Of a stretch of DNA of 36,156 bases, positions 9,439-19,916 are shown in pieces (the first letter of the stretch is position 1; each line of letters opens with the position of its first letter). The notes below the pieces were generated by a model. That model worked only from the letters and a program-made list of their open reading frames with translations. It searched no databases and was not told the origin of the DNA. This DNA is from Seiridium cupressi (taxonomy: Eukaryota; Ascomycota; Sordariomycetes; Amphisphaeriales; Sporocadaceae), in the NCBI GenBank assembly GCA_036674765.1, contig JARVKI010000179.1:1-36156 (forward strand). The letters run 5' to 3'. The translations under genes were made by a program, and so were the position numbers.

Positions 9439-12079
9439 ATGTCATCGCCCGCGCCGGATTCTACGGGCTCGCCATCTGTACGTACACAAGAACCTAGTGA
9501 ACCATTCTCCTCCGTACTCTTCCTGTAGATAGATCATTTCTAATGGTCCAAGGGGTCGCTCTATGCCATGTCTGATGATTCCGAAAACGACTATGACACC
9601 ATAACGCACACCGAGTCCGGTCGTGGTGTCAAGCTTCTGTATTCCAAGAGCAAAGTTTACATCCACCCAACACCATCCGCCAAGGACAACATCGCCGGCT
9701 TCGTAGCCCTGCTGCAACAGAAGGGGCCACCAAATGCTCGTCCCACTTCCTCAAGCTCGCGGGCCTCCATCACACCCGCCGCCTCAGACCTCCTGCTGGC
9801 ATGGGTCCCGGAGGCCAACTTGGGAGATGCCGCCAGCATTTACGTCAAAGTCGATCTGACAGAGGGCGAGTCGCCGCCAAAGCAGAGCTACCTGGTACCT
9901 CCTATCCCGACGGTGACGACACACCGCGGTTCCATAGGGCACTACGCGTTTGCGATTCCGGTGAGCGCCATCTACTCGCTCCTCGTACGCCCGCCGAGTC
10001 TGGGCTGGTGGTTCGGCAGCGTGGTCATCAACACCCGGGCAGGGGACAGCTTCCCCGCCTTGTTCTTCCACGACAGCGAATGCCAGAGCACCATTCTGCA
10101 GAAGAAGAAGCGAGCCAAGGATAACTTTGACCCATTTGGTGAAAGTGGTCAAATGTTCTGGGGCGGCGACGAGGTGCTTCGATGGCTCAAGAGATATGTC
10201 AAGATCGAGCGGAGCGAGGCCGAGCCGAACATCTATCTGGTCGAGCCGAGCAAGGAGGATAGCGACGCATTTGGTGGCAAGGTGACAAGCAGTAAGCCTT
10301 CACCGGATGGGAAGAGGAACAGTTCTAGGGGTATGAGCGTTGGAGGTGCCGCTGGGGCAGGAGGCGCAGGTCCGAGCGGTCAACATGGTGATGGGCAGAT
10401 GGATCCCTTCATGAAGTTCGTCAAGGAGACGGGGTGGAACATCATGGAGAAGTTCAGCAAGGTTACCACGTTCACAAGGCGGACAGCGCAAGATGTATTA
10501 GACAACCCCAAGATGCCACCCCAGGTGCGCAGATTGATGCGGAACCCCGAGGTGCAGACTCTGCAGGAGGAATTCGACAGCGCGAGGATATATCTGGCCA
10601 GATGGGCAATGGGTATGGCCGAGCAAAGTGAGCGGGACAGGCACCAACGAGAGTGGACTGCCAGGGATGTTTTGGAGTTGGAGGATACCGAGGTGGGCGA
10701 ATTCGAGCTACTGGAGACGAGCACATTGTCTCTAGAGGAGCGCAGGAAGCCCGTCACAATGAAGGAATGGAATACTTTCTTTGACCCTAGGACCGGCCGA
10801 CTCTCGGTTACAATCGATGAAGTGAAGGAACGAGTCTTTCATGGAGGATTAAATCCGGACGACGGCGTACGCAAGGAGGCTTGGCTCTTCATATTTGGCG
10901 TATACGACTGGTATAGCACATCAGAAGAGCGAAGAGCCCAGATCGCGTCTTTGCGAGACCAGTATGTCAAGCTGAAGGCGGCGTGGTGGGAGCGACTTGT
11001 TGATTTAGGTGGCGAAGGCGATGAGGGAGAATGGTGGAGGGAACAGAGAAACCGCATCGGTGAGCCGCTCATTTCCCTTCTATGCTTAGTATTTCTACTC
11101 ACACTCCGTCCAGAGAAGGATGTCCATCGAACTGATCGCACAGTACCCATCTTTGCCGGGGAAGACATTCCGCATCCTGACCCTGACTCGCCCTTTGCGG
11201 AAGCGGGTACCAATGTCCATATGGAGCAAATGAAGGACATGCTGCTCACCTATAACGAGTACAACAAGGATCTCGGCTACGTTCAGGGCATGTCCGATCT
11301 CTTGGCCCCCATATACGCGGTTTTGCAAGACGATGCCATTGCCTTCTGGGGATTTCAGCACTTCATGGATCGCATGGAGCGTAATTTCTTGCGCGATCAG
11401 TCTGGCATGCGCAACCAACTTCTTACGCTGGACCACCTTGTTCAGTTCATGGATCCCAAACTATACCTTCACCTACAGTCAGCTGATAGCACCAATTTCT
11501 TCTTTTTCTTCCGCATGTTACTGGTTTGGTACAAACGAGAGTTCAAGTGGATGGACATATTGCACTTGTGGGAAGTTCTCTGGACCGACTACCTAAGCAG
11601 TAGCTTCCACCTCTTTATTGCACTTGCTATCATGGAGAAGCACCGTGATGTTATCATGGAACACCTCAAGCACTTCGACGAGGTGCTGAAATATGGTATG
11701 TCTTGTGTTGAGAAGCACGCGACGAAGGCGCAGTAACTAATCATTTTGCACCATAGTCAACGAACTCTCCAACACTATCGATCTCGACTCTACCCTGATT
11801 CGTGCAGAAGCTCTCTTCCGCCGATTCCAACGCCGCGTCGAGGCTATCGACAAGAAGCAGAATTTCCCCAAGCCTAGAGTGCAGCGGGCAGAGTCTGCGG
11901 CATCACAGTCCTCACCCCCGAAGACGCCTCCGAAGGACACCGGCAAGGCTAAGGAGGAGGACACCCCCAAGATCATCAGCCCAGAGCTGCGGAAGTTGTT
12001 GAGCAGGGAGGTTGAAGTGCTACCACGCAAGGTCGTGCAGAAGATGGGTGATGGATTCAATGCCGATGCACGGAAATAG
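9439..12079 (+). CDS. GYP7: Rab GTPase-activating protein, Gyp7 type (TBC domain)
   Basis: Gyp7-type GAPs stimulate GTP hydrolysis on vacuolar Rab Ypt7 and so control endosome-vacuole fusion. My model has exons 9439-9477, 9553-11059, 11114-11695 and 11757-12079 (816 residues). The first exon is inferred: it gives MSSPAPDSTGSPS joined to GSLYAMSDDSEND; the conservative alternative starts at the ATG at 9568. The N-terminal region (VKLLYSKSKVYIHPTP, KDNIAGF) is the DUF3548-type domain common to Gyp7 homologues. The TBC domain carries the arginine-finger motif I515-E-K-D518-V-H-R521 and the glutamine finger YVQG (Gln573). Intron 11060-11113 is 54 nt with no stop, so an unspliced reading inserts 18 hydrophobic residues into the arginine-finger motif. 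The last intron joins LKY to VNELSNTIDLD. The tail is Pro/Lys-rich. Confidence 0.92.
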
Positions 12080-12338
12080 GGCATCGGCACGGGGCAATAG
12101 GAATCCGCTGGCTGGGATTGAACGGGTGTAACAAAACAGGGCTATCCAAATCGGACAGGCGTAGCAAGGACGGCGTTAAAAGGTATCTAGTCTTAGCATG
12201 CATTTACAGTACCCATCACAATTCGACTGCCTTTTATGAGCATCCATTTCAAGTTCAGCTTGATTTATTTTCATTGGCCGTGGCCCAAAAGGTATCTACA
12301 AGTCTAGCGAAAGATGTGCAGCAATCATCACGTCATCC

Positions 12339-14930
12339 TCATAGTTCATCATGCCCCGGCCGCGGAGCGGCCAGATCCGGCATAGCCATGATCTTAACAA
12401 CCAAGCTTGTCCATCCAGTAAAGTGTTGAGTACGTTGACCCTTGCCCGTCTCTGGGTTGTACTGTTCCCAGGCAAACCCTGTCTCCTCCCAGCTGTTGTA
12501 TACGGCGTCGACGAGATTTCCGCGGAGGCGAGAGTAGAGGTCGATGGCCTGAGCCTTGAAAGGACCATCCTGGCGTGCAACGTTCTAGGTCGGTCAGCGA
12601 ATGGATATTTACCAGATAAGAGCCTAAATAAGGCTTCACTTACATGGAGCTGCGCGACAGCGAGATAATTCATGTTGATCCAGACCGGGCTTCGCCAGTA
12701 GTTCTCATCTGTGCCGTAGAACTCGCTGTTCTTGCTCAAGCTACGCAGACCGAATGGACTCCACAACTCATCCTCGTCACCAATGAGCTTTAGAAGACTG
12801 CCCAGCTTTGGGTCATCGTGCTTTAGCAGGCCGGTCAGAAAAGGGAAGAGGGTCACGTAGCCCTTGTGGCAGACGAGCTGGTTCTCCTCGAAGGCGTCAA
12901 TAGTGGCGTCGCAGAAGCAGTCATCTTGGCTTGACCAGTGAAGATCCACCAGATTGTGCTCAATGTTATCGAGAACGGTAGCGTAGTCCTTGGCATCCGC
13001 ATCCTCGCCGATAGCTGTCGCAATCGTCTTCAATGTCTTGGCCATGAGGCCGACCCACGAAATCAAGTCGAGATGGAGCTCGCCAGGGTGCGGAGGCTGA
13101 GGTCGGGGATAGTCGTCCAGGCCACTCGTCAAGATGTGCTGGATGGATCTACCGCGCCATCGGTATCCCTCCCTCGTTGAGTATGCCTCCCTTTCGTACG
13201 ACTTGATGTCGCCATATTGCGTCTTCTTGAACCAGTAGAACTGACGGCGAAGCAGCGGGTAGAGATCCTGGAGGTATTTGAGACCGGAAGATGGGTTGGT
13301 GAGCAGTGCGCTCTCATGTTGCAGGCCTTGCTTCGAGAGTGTCTCCCTGGGAGATGCTTGGGTGCCGTTGGCCTTCTGAAGCTTCTCGAGGAAATTCTCA
13401 ATGATCAAAAACAGCGTTGGAGGATTGGCGTAATGGGGATATTGGACCTGGAACTCGGCAGGTACCTTGCTACGTGCTTCGTCACCTAGGATCTGCTCAC
13501 GCGCAATCCAGCCATCCTCGTCCATGAGATTGTACCAGCTCTTCACAATCTCCATGGTCAGATCCGCATCCCACTCAATGATGGGCAAGAGGTGAAAGCC
13601 CTCATCCCAGAGGAATCCTCGTGGGAAAAAGGGCCTGGACGGGATGCTGGTGAAGAGCTCGAATGGCCCTTCAGGCTGCTCTGCATGTCGTGCTCTCGCC
13701 TCGGCAGTATCCTCCCAGAATCCCTCGTTTTCCTCCTCATACTCGGGCGCGTTAGACCGGTCGACGATGTGGTTTCCGTAGAAGTATCCGATGCCGCCGG
13801 CCAGGTTAGAGAGTAAGCTACGACCAAACTTCTGGTATTTCCGAGCATTGAAGGGCGCCTGCGGGGCAAATACGTCCAAGTACTTCTCGCTGAAGGCCTC
13901 GGTAGTGGACTTAATTTCTCGAGTCAAGTCCTCGCCTGTGACATCCTTACCGGCAGAGCCACTGGTGAACAGAATGTCGAACTCGAAAGGGCCTTCGAAC
14001 ACCTTCTGGATAATTTGCACGTTGCCCTTCCCGGCCTGGTTGGGAAGCTGGTAGGTTTGCCAGGGAGGGGGCGCGTTGTCGGCACCGAACTCTTGAACGA
14101 TGTCATCGACGCCTGTTTTGAGCTGTGTGAAAAGCACCTCTCGGGCTCGCCAGAGATGCTCCTCTGGCATGGTCAACGATTGGACTGTTGTCTTCTCCAA
14201 GTCTCGCTTATTGCTGACTGGGTGGCCGCTTTGCGGATGTTCGCCAGTGCCTTTCGTGACGACAATCTTCCAGTCTCCAAGGGCTTCCGAACTCCCACTC
14301 AAGGTCACGTCGCCGTCGAATCCGATGTCTTCTCCGTCGGATGCAACCTCGATCTCCTCCCAGCGGGGTTCTGAGGTGACATAGAACACCATTGTCGTCT
14401 TGAGGTCCGCTGGGGCATCATCTCTTGGTTCGCCCTTGATGCGTGCAGCCCAGCTGCCACCGTGCCCGCCGCCCGGGATCTTGACGAAAGAAGTTGTCAC
14501 ATCAATCTTGTTTTGGGTGTCGTGGATAGTCTGGACGCCTCCTTTCCTGGTATCATATTCTTCCCAGCCGTAGCCGGCCATACCCTCGTTCTGCTCGCAT
14601 GTGTATCGAAAGCCTGCGGAATCCAGAGGTCAGTTCCGGGCCTCTTGCGGCATGGGATTGGTCCTTACTGTTCTGGACGTCGGCATAGTCATCGACTTTT
14701 GCCCACATCAAGGCAGTCATGAGACTCTTGGGCAGACGAGGGCGAATGCCAAAGTATAGATTTGGACGATAGGGACCCCACAACAAGCTCTCGTTGTTGG
14801 ACCGAGCTATCTCGCCATTGAGTATAGATTCGTCTTGGGTTTCGGCATTGGCTGGGCCGACGAAGACATTGCCAACAACCAGGAACAGAAAGATCGACAG
14901 CAAAGCTGTCAATTGATTTCGGGCTGCCAT
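12339..14930 (-). CDS. CWH41: Mannosyl-oligosaccharide glucosidase (glucosidase I, GH63)
   Basis: This enzyme removes the terminal alpha-1,2-linked glucose from Glc3Man9GlcNAc2 on newly made N-glycoproteins in the ER, the first trimming step of the folding quality-control cycle. Exons 14669-14930, 12644-14613 and 12339-12584 give 825 residues, a normal length for the family. The N-terminus has a hydrophobic core (about residues 8-24) followed by Gly-Pro-Ala-Asn-Ala, resembling a cleavable signal. Family blocks include ESLLWGPYRPNLYFGIRPR, FRYTCEQNEGMAGYGWEEYD, PSRPFFPRGFLWDEGFHLL, YWRSPVWINMNYLA and ETGFAWEQYNP. The last intron (12585-12643) is required for the correct C-terminus, which ends in HDEL, the fungal ER-retrieval signal. 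Without splicing the reading runs into an unrelated 76-residue tail. The enzyme is therefore probably a soluble lumenal protein rather than the type II membrane form known from yeast and animals. Confidence 0.95.
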
Positions 14931-15850
14931 GTTTCACGGGCGTGTGTCCACCATCTGTTTTGCCGACCTTGTCTGTGTATAGAAGTGGTCGGTTTGCGGT
15001 GCAGAGAGAGACATGGAATTATTTCTGGACACGGTTTTGGATTTGGGGGCTGCGTCAGCGCTTTGCTTTTGGAGCTTCAGGACCCTGCAGAATCCCTGTA
15101 GGCCAGCAGTTCTTAGCGTCCTCTGTCCCAAACAAGGGCCCTTGTGGAGGGCTGAGGGTTGGTGGGGTCTATCATTATCGTTATCGTTGCTCGCGAATCC
15201 CAAACTGTTTTGATAACATGTCAAGAATCTACAACATCCTTCAGATATCTTATGTTTCCTTCCTCGTAAGCTCGACAGATGATCAGTTCACTATATATGT
15301 TATCAAAATCACATCACTCCACGACTGAAGTCCAAATGCTTTACATTTTAACCTTTTGGAGGAGAAAGAAAGTCAGGAAAAGAAGAAGAAAACTTAACAA
15401 AACTTGACTTCCGGCAGATAGTCAACTCTTTTTATAGTGTCGTCTGGATCACCCACTCCAGCTCTCTCTGAATGTCAAGTGCTTGCGATAAAGGAGTGAT
15501 AAATGGCGCTGTGGTCGAAGTGAGGCTTCTGACATGATGGATGTTCTTCGATAAGCGACAGTTATCAAATAGGCATGTCAGCAAAGCTCCATGAGAACCC
15601 GAGTTGCCTTTTAGTTACTACTGAAACCCGAAAAATATGCCAATCATCTCGAGTATTACCGGAATATACGGGATAGGCAGCTTCATTGGCGCTTCTATTC
15701 AGCCTGCTCTTACGCCCAACGGCCAACAAAGGTTTTTAAACCTATCAATTTTTCTAAATAGGAGGAGTCACTTTTCCGATTTGTTCCTATTCACGATTGC
15801 TTTTTTTCTAGTGTAGTCTTATACACTAGCGAATAATGTATATGGGTGGT
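14931..15850. other. CWH41 promoter and AT-rich intergenic sequence
   Basis: The first few hundred bases are the CWH41 upstream region. From about 15330 on, the sequence becomes AT-rich with purine runs (AGAAAGAAAGTCAGGAAAAGAAGAAGAAAA near 15361-15392) and short T runs. I find no gene with recognisable content on either strand. Confidence 0.45.
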
Positions 15851-15856
15851 ATATGA

Positions 15857-16437
15857 GTATTTCAGGATACTGATACTGTGGATTTAGCCATCAATGCCTC
15901 TAGACTGGGAACCGACACATATATTATTAGCCAAAGGTGGCCGAGCATCAATTCGATGAGTGATCCACCTGCAGATACTGTACCTCTAGAGGCCGGGGGC
16001 ACACTGCAAGCAGAGTGGGCTCGTGATAATAGACTCTTGGGAGACAGAGCCATACGCTAATTAAATTATCCCCTTGGTTTTTCCTTTTAGGACGTTATCG
16101 GTATCTCCGTTTCGTCAATGTTGTATCGTAATATATCTGAGTGGTCCTTTTCAGCAACATTGAGCAGCTCCCGAAGCTGTACACCTGCACATTTCGTGTC
16201 CTCTTCGTCAAAGATGATAAAAACCTTGCCTGGTGGGGAAACGTCACCCGCGATATCAGTGTCATTCTTTTTCCTGATAACGTCAACACTCTAGACAAGG
16301 ATGATTTATTTTCTTCAAAATTAATATATTACTGTGCGGCGGATGAAGCATATTTCAAATTAAGTATGATAAGGCCATTTGGTATGGCGGCGCTCAGTGC
16401 CGACGGAGTAGGCAGATTTGTGGATCGACATGTCTGA
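15857..16437 (+). other. Possible orphan exons or decayed gene
   Basis: Two plus-strand open stretches look more protein-like than their surroundings. One, 15857-16060, opens with VFQDTDTVDLAINASRLGTD and ends in a stop. The other, open to a stop at 16435-16437, includes KLYTCTFRVLFVKDD, NLAWWGNVTRD and MIRPFGMAALSADGVG. Neither has a convincing ATG, and they are in different frames. A TTTTAG acceptor ends at 16090 and a TTTTCAG acceptor at 16154, with GCTAATTAA before the first, so a spliced gene is conceivable. I recognise no family and cannot build a complete model. The overlapping minus-strand ORFs (15862-16053, 16095-16298, 16329-16598) are alternatives. Confidence 0.2.
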
Positions 16438-16671
16438 AAGTCTTTGTCCAGAGACACAAATGAAATATGCAGCAGATAGCTCAATTGAAAGACATTAAGT
16501 ATTGATGATTCGACTAATCTAACATCTAGGCATTGTATGAACCCAGAGTGCTTTAAACCAAAACGCCTCGCAGATGCAATCGATCTCATGTCGTACACTC
16601 ATCTCTGGTCCTATCGTGCATCATAGCCTCTTATGTATGGGATATCCTACGAAAGCTTGCCGCTCTCTGAT

Positions 16672-16699
16672 TATGTGTGCGCGTGCGCGTGCGCGTGCA
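16672..16699. repeat. Alternating purine-pyrimidine (GTGCGC)n tract
   Basis: A 28-bp perfect alternation of purines and pyrimidines consists mainly of GTGCGC units. It lies 44 bases beyond the stop codon of the Sfk1-family gene, inside its probable 3' untranslated region. Such CG/TG alternation is the classic sequence class able to adopt Z-DNA and is prone to length change. Confidence 0.85.
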
Positions 16700-16742
16700 G
16701 ACCCAGGCTCCGGCCTAGCTTCCATGCAAAACAAGATTTCTC

Positions 16743-17689
16743 CTAGAAATTCACCTGTCTGCCATGTGTTCCATTCAATGGCCGTGAGCTGTCTTGCGTG
16801 TACCGCGGGTTGGTGGCATTATGGTTATCAACGTGATAGCTCTCCTCCATTTCGTGAGGCGACACATTCGACATGCCCGCAGGCTTGAAACCCATGCCGC
16901 CATTACGTGTCTTGACAGCCGGGTACAGATCGACGAAAAAGGAGAACACGTAGAGGGAGAAGATGAATGCAATCACCCACTCCAGGATTGCCGCTACGTC
17001 GTAAATCCCCCTGAAGTTGGTCACGATGAAGGCAATGGCAAGGAACAGCTCGACAATGATAAATACGAGCTTGATCCAGAAGGAAATGCGGAGAACGCGG
17101 TGCTCTCGGTATTCTGGAATTTGTCAGAAGATGAACACAAAAAGGGGTGAGCCGTGGAGACATACTGATACCCAAGCGCTGGTACTCCCAGCAAATAAAA
17201 ATGGCTGAAATAATATAGCCCGCAATGAATAAGAGCAGAAAAATGTCATGTAGCCGCGGGTAGTGCGCAGTGTCAAATCCGGACAAAAAGCACAAACCCA
17301 CAGTGCCGATAAGGGCAAAGAAAATAGTCAATCCTGACAAAACCTTTTCGCCCATGGTAGTATTCGGTACCAAGCGACCCTTGTGTCGCAACCATCTGTC
17401 GGTGGCGAAAGAGAGATCCAAGAAGATTGTTGTGATAACACAACCGACAACAAAAAACGGCTTCAGTTCAGCCGCTCCAACGTCGGAAATGTATGCAATG
17501 TGTTGGGTGTCCCCCATCGACGAGTAGTGAATTCTGTGGGTGTCGATTATCCAATGGAGTAGGAGACCCAAAAGGGTAGCCAGCCACATCAGGCCGGAGA
17601 TGATGGGAAACCACTGTTCGTGTCAGTACATTGTATCGCGCAGCGTGTGTTCATCAGGGCCATACCCAGTAGGAAAGGAGCTTCATCAT
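16743..17689 (-). CDS. SFK1: Frag1/DRAM/Sfk1 family membrane protein
   Basis: The spliced model (17666-17689, 17166-17613, 16743-17113) gives 280 residues. Exon 1 is only 24 nt (MMKLLSYW), joined through intron 17614-17665 (branch TACTGAC) to WFPIISGLMWLATLLGLLLHW. The second intron (17114-17165, GTATGT donor) joins LGI to KYREHRVLRISFWIKL. Hydrophobic spans fit six membrane helices: about residues 9-28, then segments around VVGCVITTIFLDL, LSGLTIFFALIGTVGLCFL, DIFLLLFIAGYIISAIFICW, LVFIIVELFLAIAFIV and AILEWVIAFIFSLYVFSFF. A hydrophilic tail of about 65 residues follows. In yeast, Sfk1 helps keep the PI4-kinase Stt4 and lipid asymmetry at the plasma membrane; animal relatives include DRAM and FRAG1/PGAP2-like proteins. 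The family call is firm; orthology to SFK1 itself is inferred. It is divergent from KIN28. Confidence 0.88.
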
Positions 17690-18081
17690 GTTTGCGGCTT
17701 CCAGATCTCTGCAGTACGATGTTGAACGAGGGTAACGCGACGGATGGAAATACAGCAAGCAAAAAGGAAGAGCGACGGGATGAATTATTATTGAACCAGG
17801 TCAGCGGCAGAGGCTTGCATGGCTTGCAGTGTCGTCATATAAAGTGGACTCGGGTTGCAATGGCTCGTTCCGACACACGCAAGCGGACCCGTTCTAAACA
17901 CCGGTGGACAAGCTTGTGAAGGGCAGAGCCTAGCAGAGCCACCTTGGCGCGTCAGGATGTTGCGTAGCTGGGAAACTAGCAGTCTTAGGCTATTCTGGGC
18001 TCAATTCTTGTTCGGGCTCATCACAGTTCGGCAAGAACTCTGCATCTGCCGGTCATTGTTTGGGTGGAAGTGTGCTGCCCA

Positions 18082-18089
18082 TGACGTCA
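18082..18089. promoter_or_regulatory. CRE-type TGACGTCA palindrome
   Basis: This is an exact 8-bp match to the ATF/CREB bZIP consensus, about 280 bases upstream of KIN28 and 390 bases upstream of SFK1. Factor binding is inferred from the motif only. Confidence 0.4.
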
Positions 18090-18221
18090 ATCCAAGGAAC
18101 CACCGGAACCCACAATGGCCCCTGCAGATGATCTTTTGCTTGTGGACCTCGCGAACCGCTAAGCTTCAAGCGGATCTGGGGCTCCGCAGCTCTTCAGCCT
18201 CGTCGTGCATCTGCAAGACAA

Positions 18222-18226
18222 CCAAT
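18222..18226 (+). promoter_or_regulatory. CCAAT box upstream of KIN28
   Basis: A CCAAT pentamer, target of the Hap2/3/5-type complex, lies at a typical distance (about 145 bases) before the KIN28 start codon. The motif is short, so confidence is modest. Confidence 0.35.
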
Positions 18227-18367
18227 GACGTTCCTTTCCAGACGCACAAACGCTTTTAGCTAACAAGGCTGGCATTCAACATCCCACCACCACTTCGGCG
18301 TGCGCCATACCCTCGACTCGAGATCAGCCTCCGATTCCAGCTCTCTCGCTGGGAGCCTGAAGCGACG

Positions 18368-19659
18368 ATGGCTGTCTCGCCGATGGTCTTGCACCCTGCT
18401 GGTGCACTTCAAAGTACGAACGCAAGATCAGCATCGTCGCCGCTGAAAAATGTCAATTCTACGGCAGCATCCTCCAATGGGACACCTGCTGCGACTGTGG
18501 CTCCCAACGCGAATGTGGCGGTTCAGTCAGCATCGCTAGATCTTGCAGAGCAGCTGAACGAGGAGGAAAAGCGCAAATATGTCAAGGGTATGTATACGGC
18601 TTCGTACTCTCCCTCCGGCACAAGCTCATCAAAGTTGCGACAGGCAAAAAGCTCGGTGAAGGTACCTACGCCAACGTCTATCTTGGCCACCTACGCAACG
18701 ACCCGTCGGAACTTGTTGCCATCAAGAAGATCAAGATACAGAAAGAGTACACAGAAGGTATGGCACCAGATGCCGTGCGAGAAATCAAGCACCTGCAGGA
18801 GCTGTCACACCCAAACATTATAACGCTCCACTCGGTCTTCTCCTCGAAAGACCAGAATCTGAACCTGGTCCTCGAGTTCCTTCCTCTTGGCGACCTGGAG
18901 ATGCTCATCAAGGACAACGAGGGGATACACTACGGTGCGGCCGATATCAAAGCATGGGCTGGAATGCTGACAAGAGGCGTATGGTTCTGCCACGAGAATT
19001 TTGTCCTGCATCGGGATATCAAACCTAATAATTTGCTAATTGCCGCGGACGGAGAGGTCAAGCTCGCCGATTTTGGTCTGGCAAGAAGCTTCTCCGACCC
19101 CTACATGCCCATGACCTCCAATGTAATCACCCGATGGTACAGGCCGCCGGAGCTGCTTTTTGGAGCCAAGCATTATTCGGGCGCTGTGGACATATGGTCG
19201 GTCGGATGTGTGATTGCTGAACTTGTCCTCAGAGTGCCTTACATGGCAGGCGATACCGAGCTTGAGCAGATCAAGCGCATATCTGAGTTTGTCGGTACAC
19301 CCACTGAGGATAACTGGCCCGGTGTTACGACTCTAAAGGAGTACACGGCAGGAGATAAGATCACGCCTGTGCAACCTAGAGCGCACTACCAGCAATGGTT
19401 TGGGTCACTGGGACCCGATGGTATCGACCTGCTCATGAAGACACTGATTCTAGATCCAAAGAAACGGATCACCGCGCGTGAGATGCTGGAGCATGAGTGG
19501 TGGCGAAAAGAACCGAAACCCACACGCAAGAAGGATCTACCCCGGAAGGCTGGTGGCGAGGAGAAGCTCGCAGCGGATCTCAAGAGAGCGCCCGGTGCTA
19601 TAGATGATGACAGAGGCAGTAAAGTGGCACGGAAACTAGATTTTGGGGCTGCCAAGTAG
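18368..19659 (+). CDS. KIN28: TFIIH-associated cyclin-dependent kinase Kin28/CDK7
   Basis: This is the kinase subunit of the TFIIH kinase module; it phosphorylates Ser5 of the RNA polymerase II C-terminal repeat at promoters. Exons 18368-18587 and 18644-19659 give 411 residues. The kinase domain starts at KKLGEGTYANVYLG (about residue 75), with the ATP-binding lysine in VAIKK (Lys101), a cyclin-binding helix MAPDAVREIKHLQEL in place of PSTAIRE, HRDIKPNN (catalytic Asp198), DFG (Asp216), and a T-loop MTSNVITRWYRPPELLFG with probable activating Thr231. The C-terminal WWRKEPKPTRKKDLPRK block is typical of Kin28 and separates it from other CDKs. A 73-residue Ser/Ala/Thr-rich N-terminal extension precedes the domain. 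Intron 18588-18643 must be removed because the unspliced frame loses the glycine loop. It is divergent from SFK1 and convergent with mS41. Confidence 0.95.
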
Positions 19660-19916
19660 AATCAGTGGTGCATAAAGGTCCACGGGATTGCATACGAACC
19701 GGGCGTTTTGGAGTTTTGGCCTATAGAGGCCACAGAATTGAAAAGGGGACCGAATCAATGTGTTTGTTAAAATGGTTTACAGGTTCTGGTACAATTTATA
19801 CACTATTTTGGTGGTAATATACACGGTCTCAGATGAGTGTACCGAACTGCGGGTTCCTATGCAGTACAGGTGCAGAGATTGTAACCGCCAAACCTCTTGG
19901 AGTGCCCATGTTACAT

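Larger units (their letters stand above)
17690..18367. promoter_or_regulatory. Bidirectional promoter of SFK1 and KIN28
   Basis: These 678 bases lie between divergent start codons. They contain a perfect palindromic TGACGTCA (18082-18089) and a CCAAT box (18222-18226) about 145 bases before the KIN28 start. ORFs at 17620-17919 and 17855-18259 have no recognisable content and are treated as chance. Confidence 0.5.
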
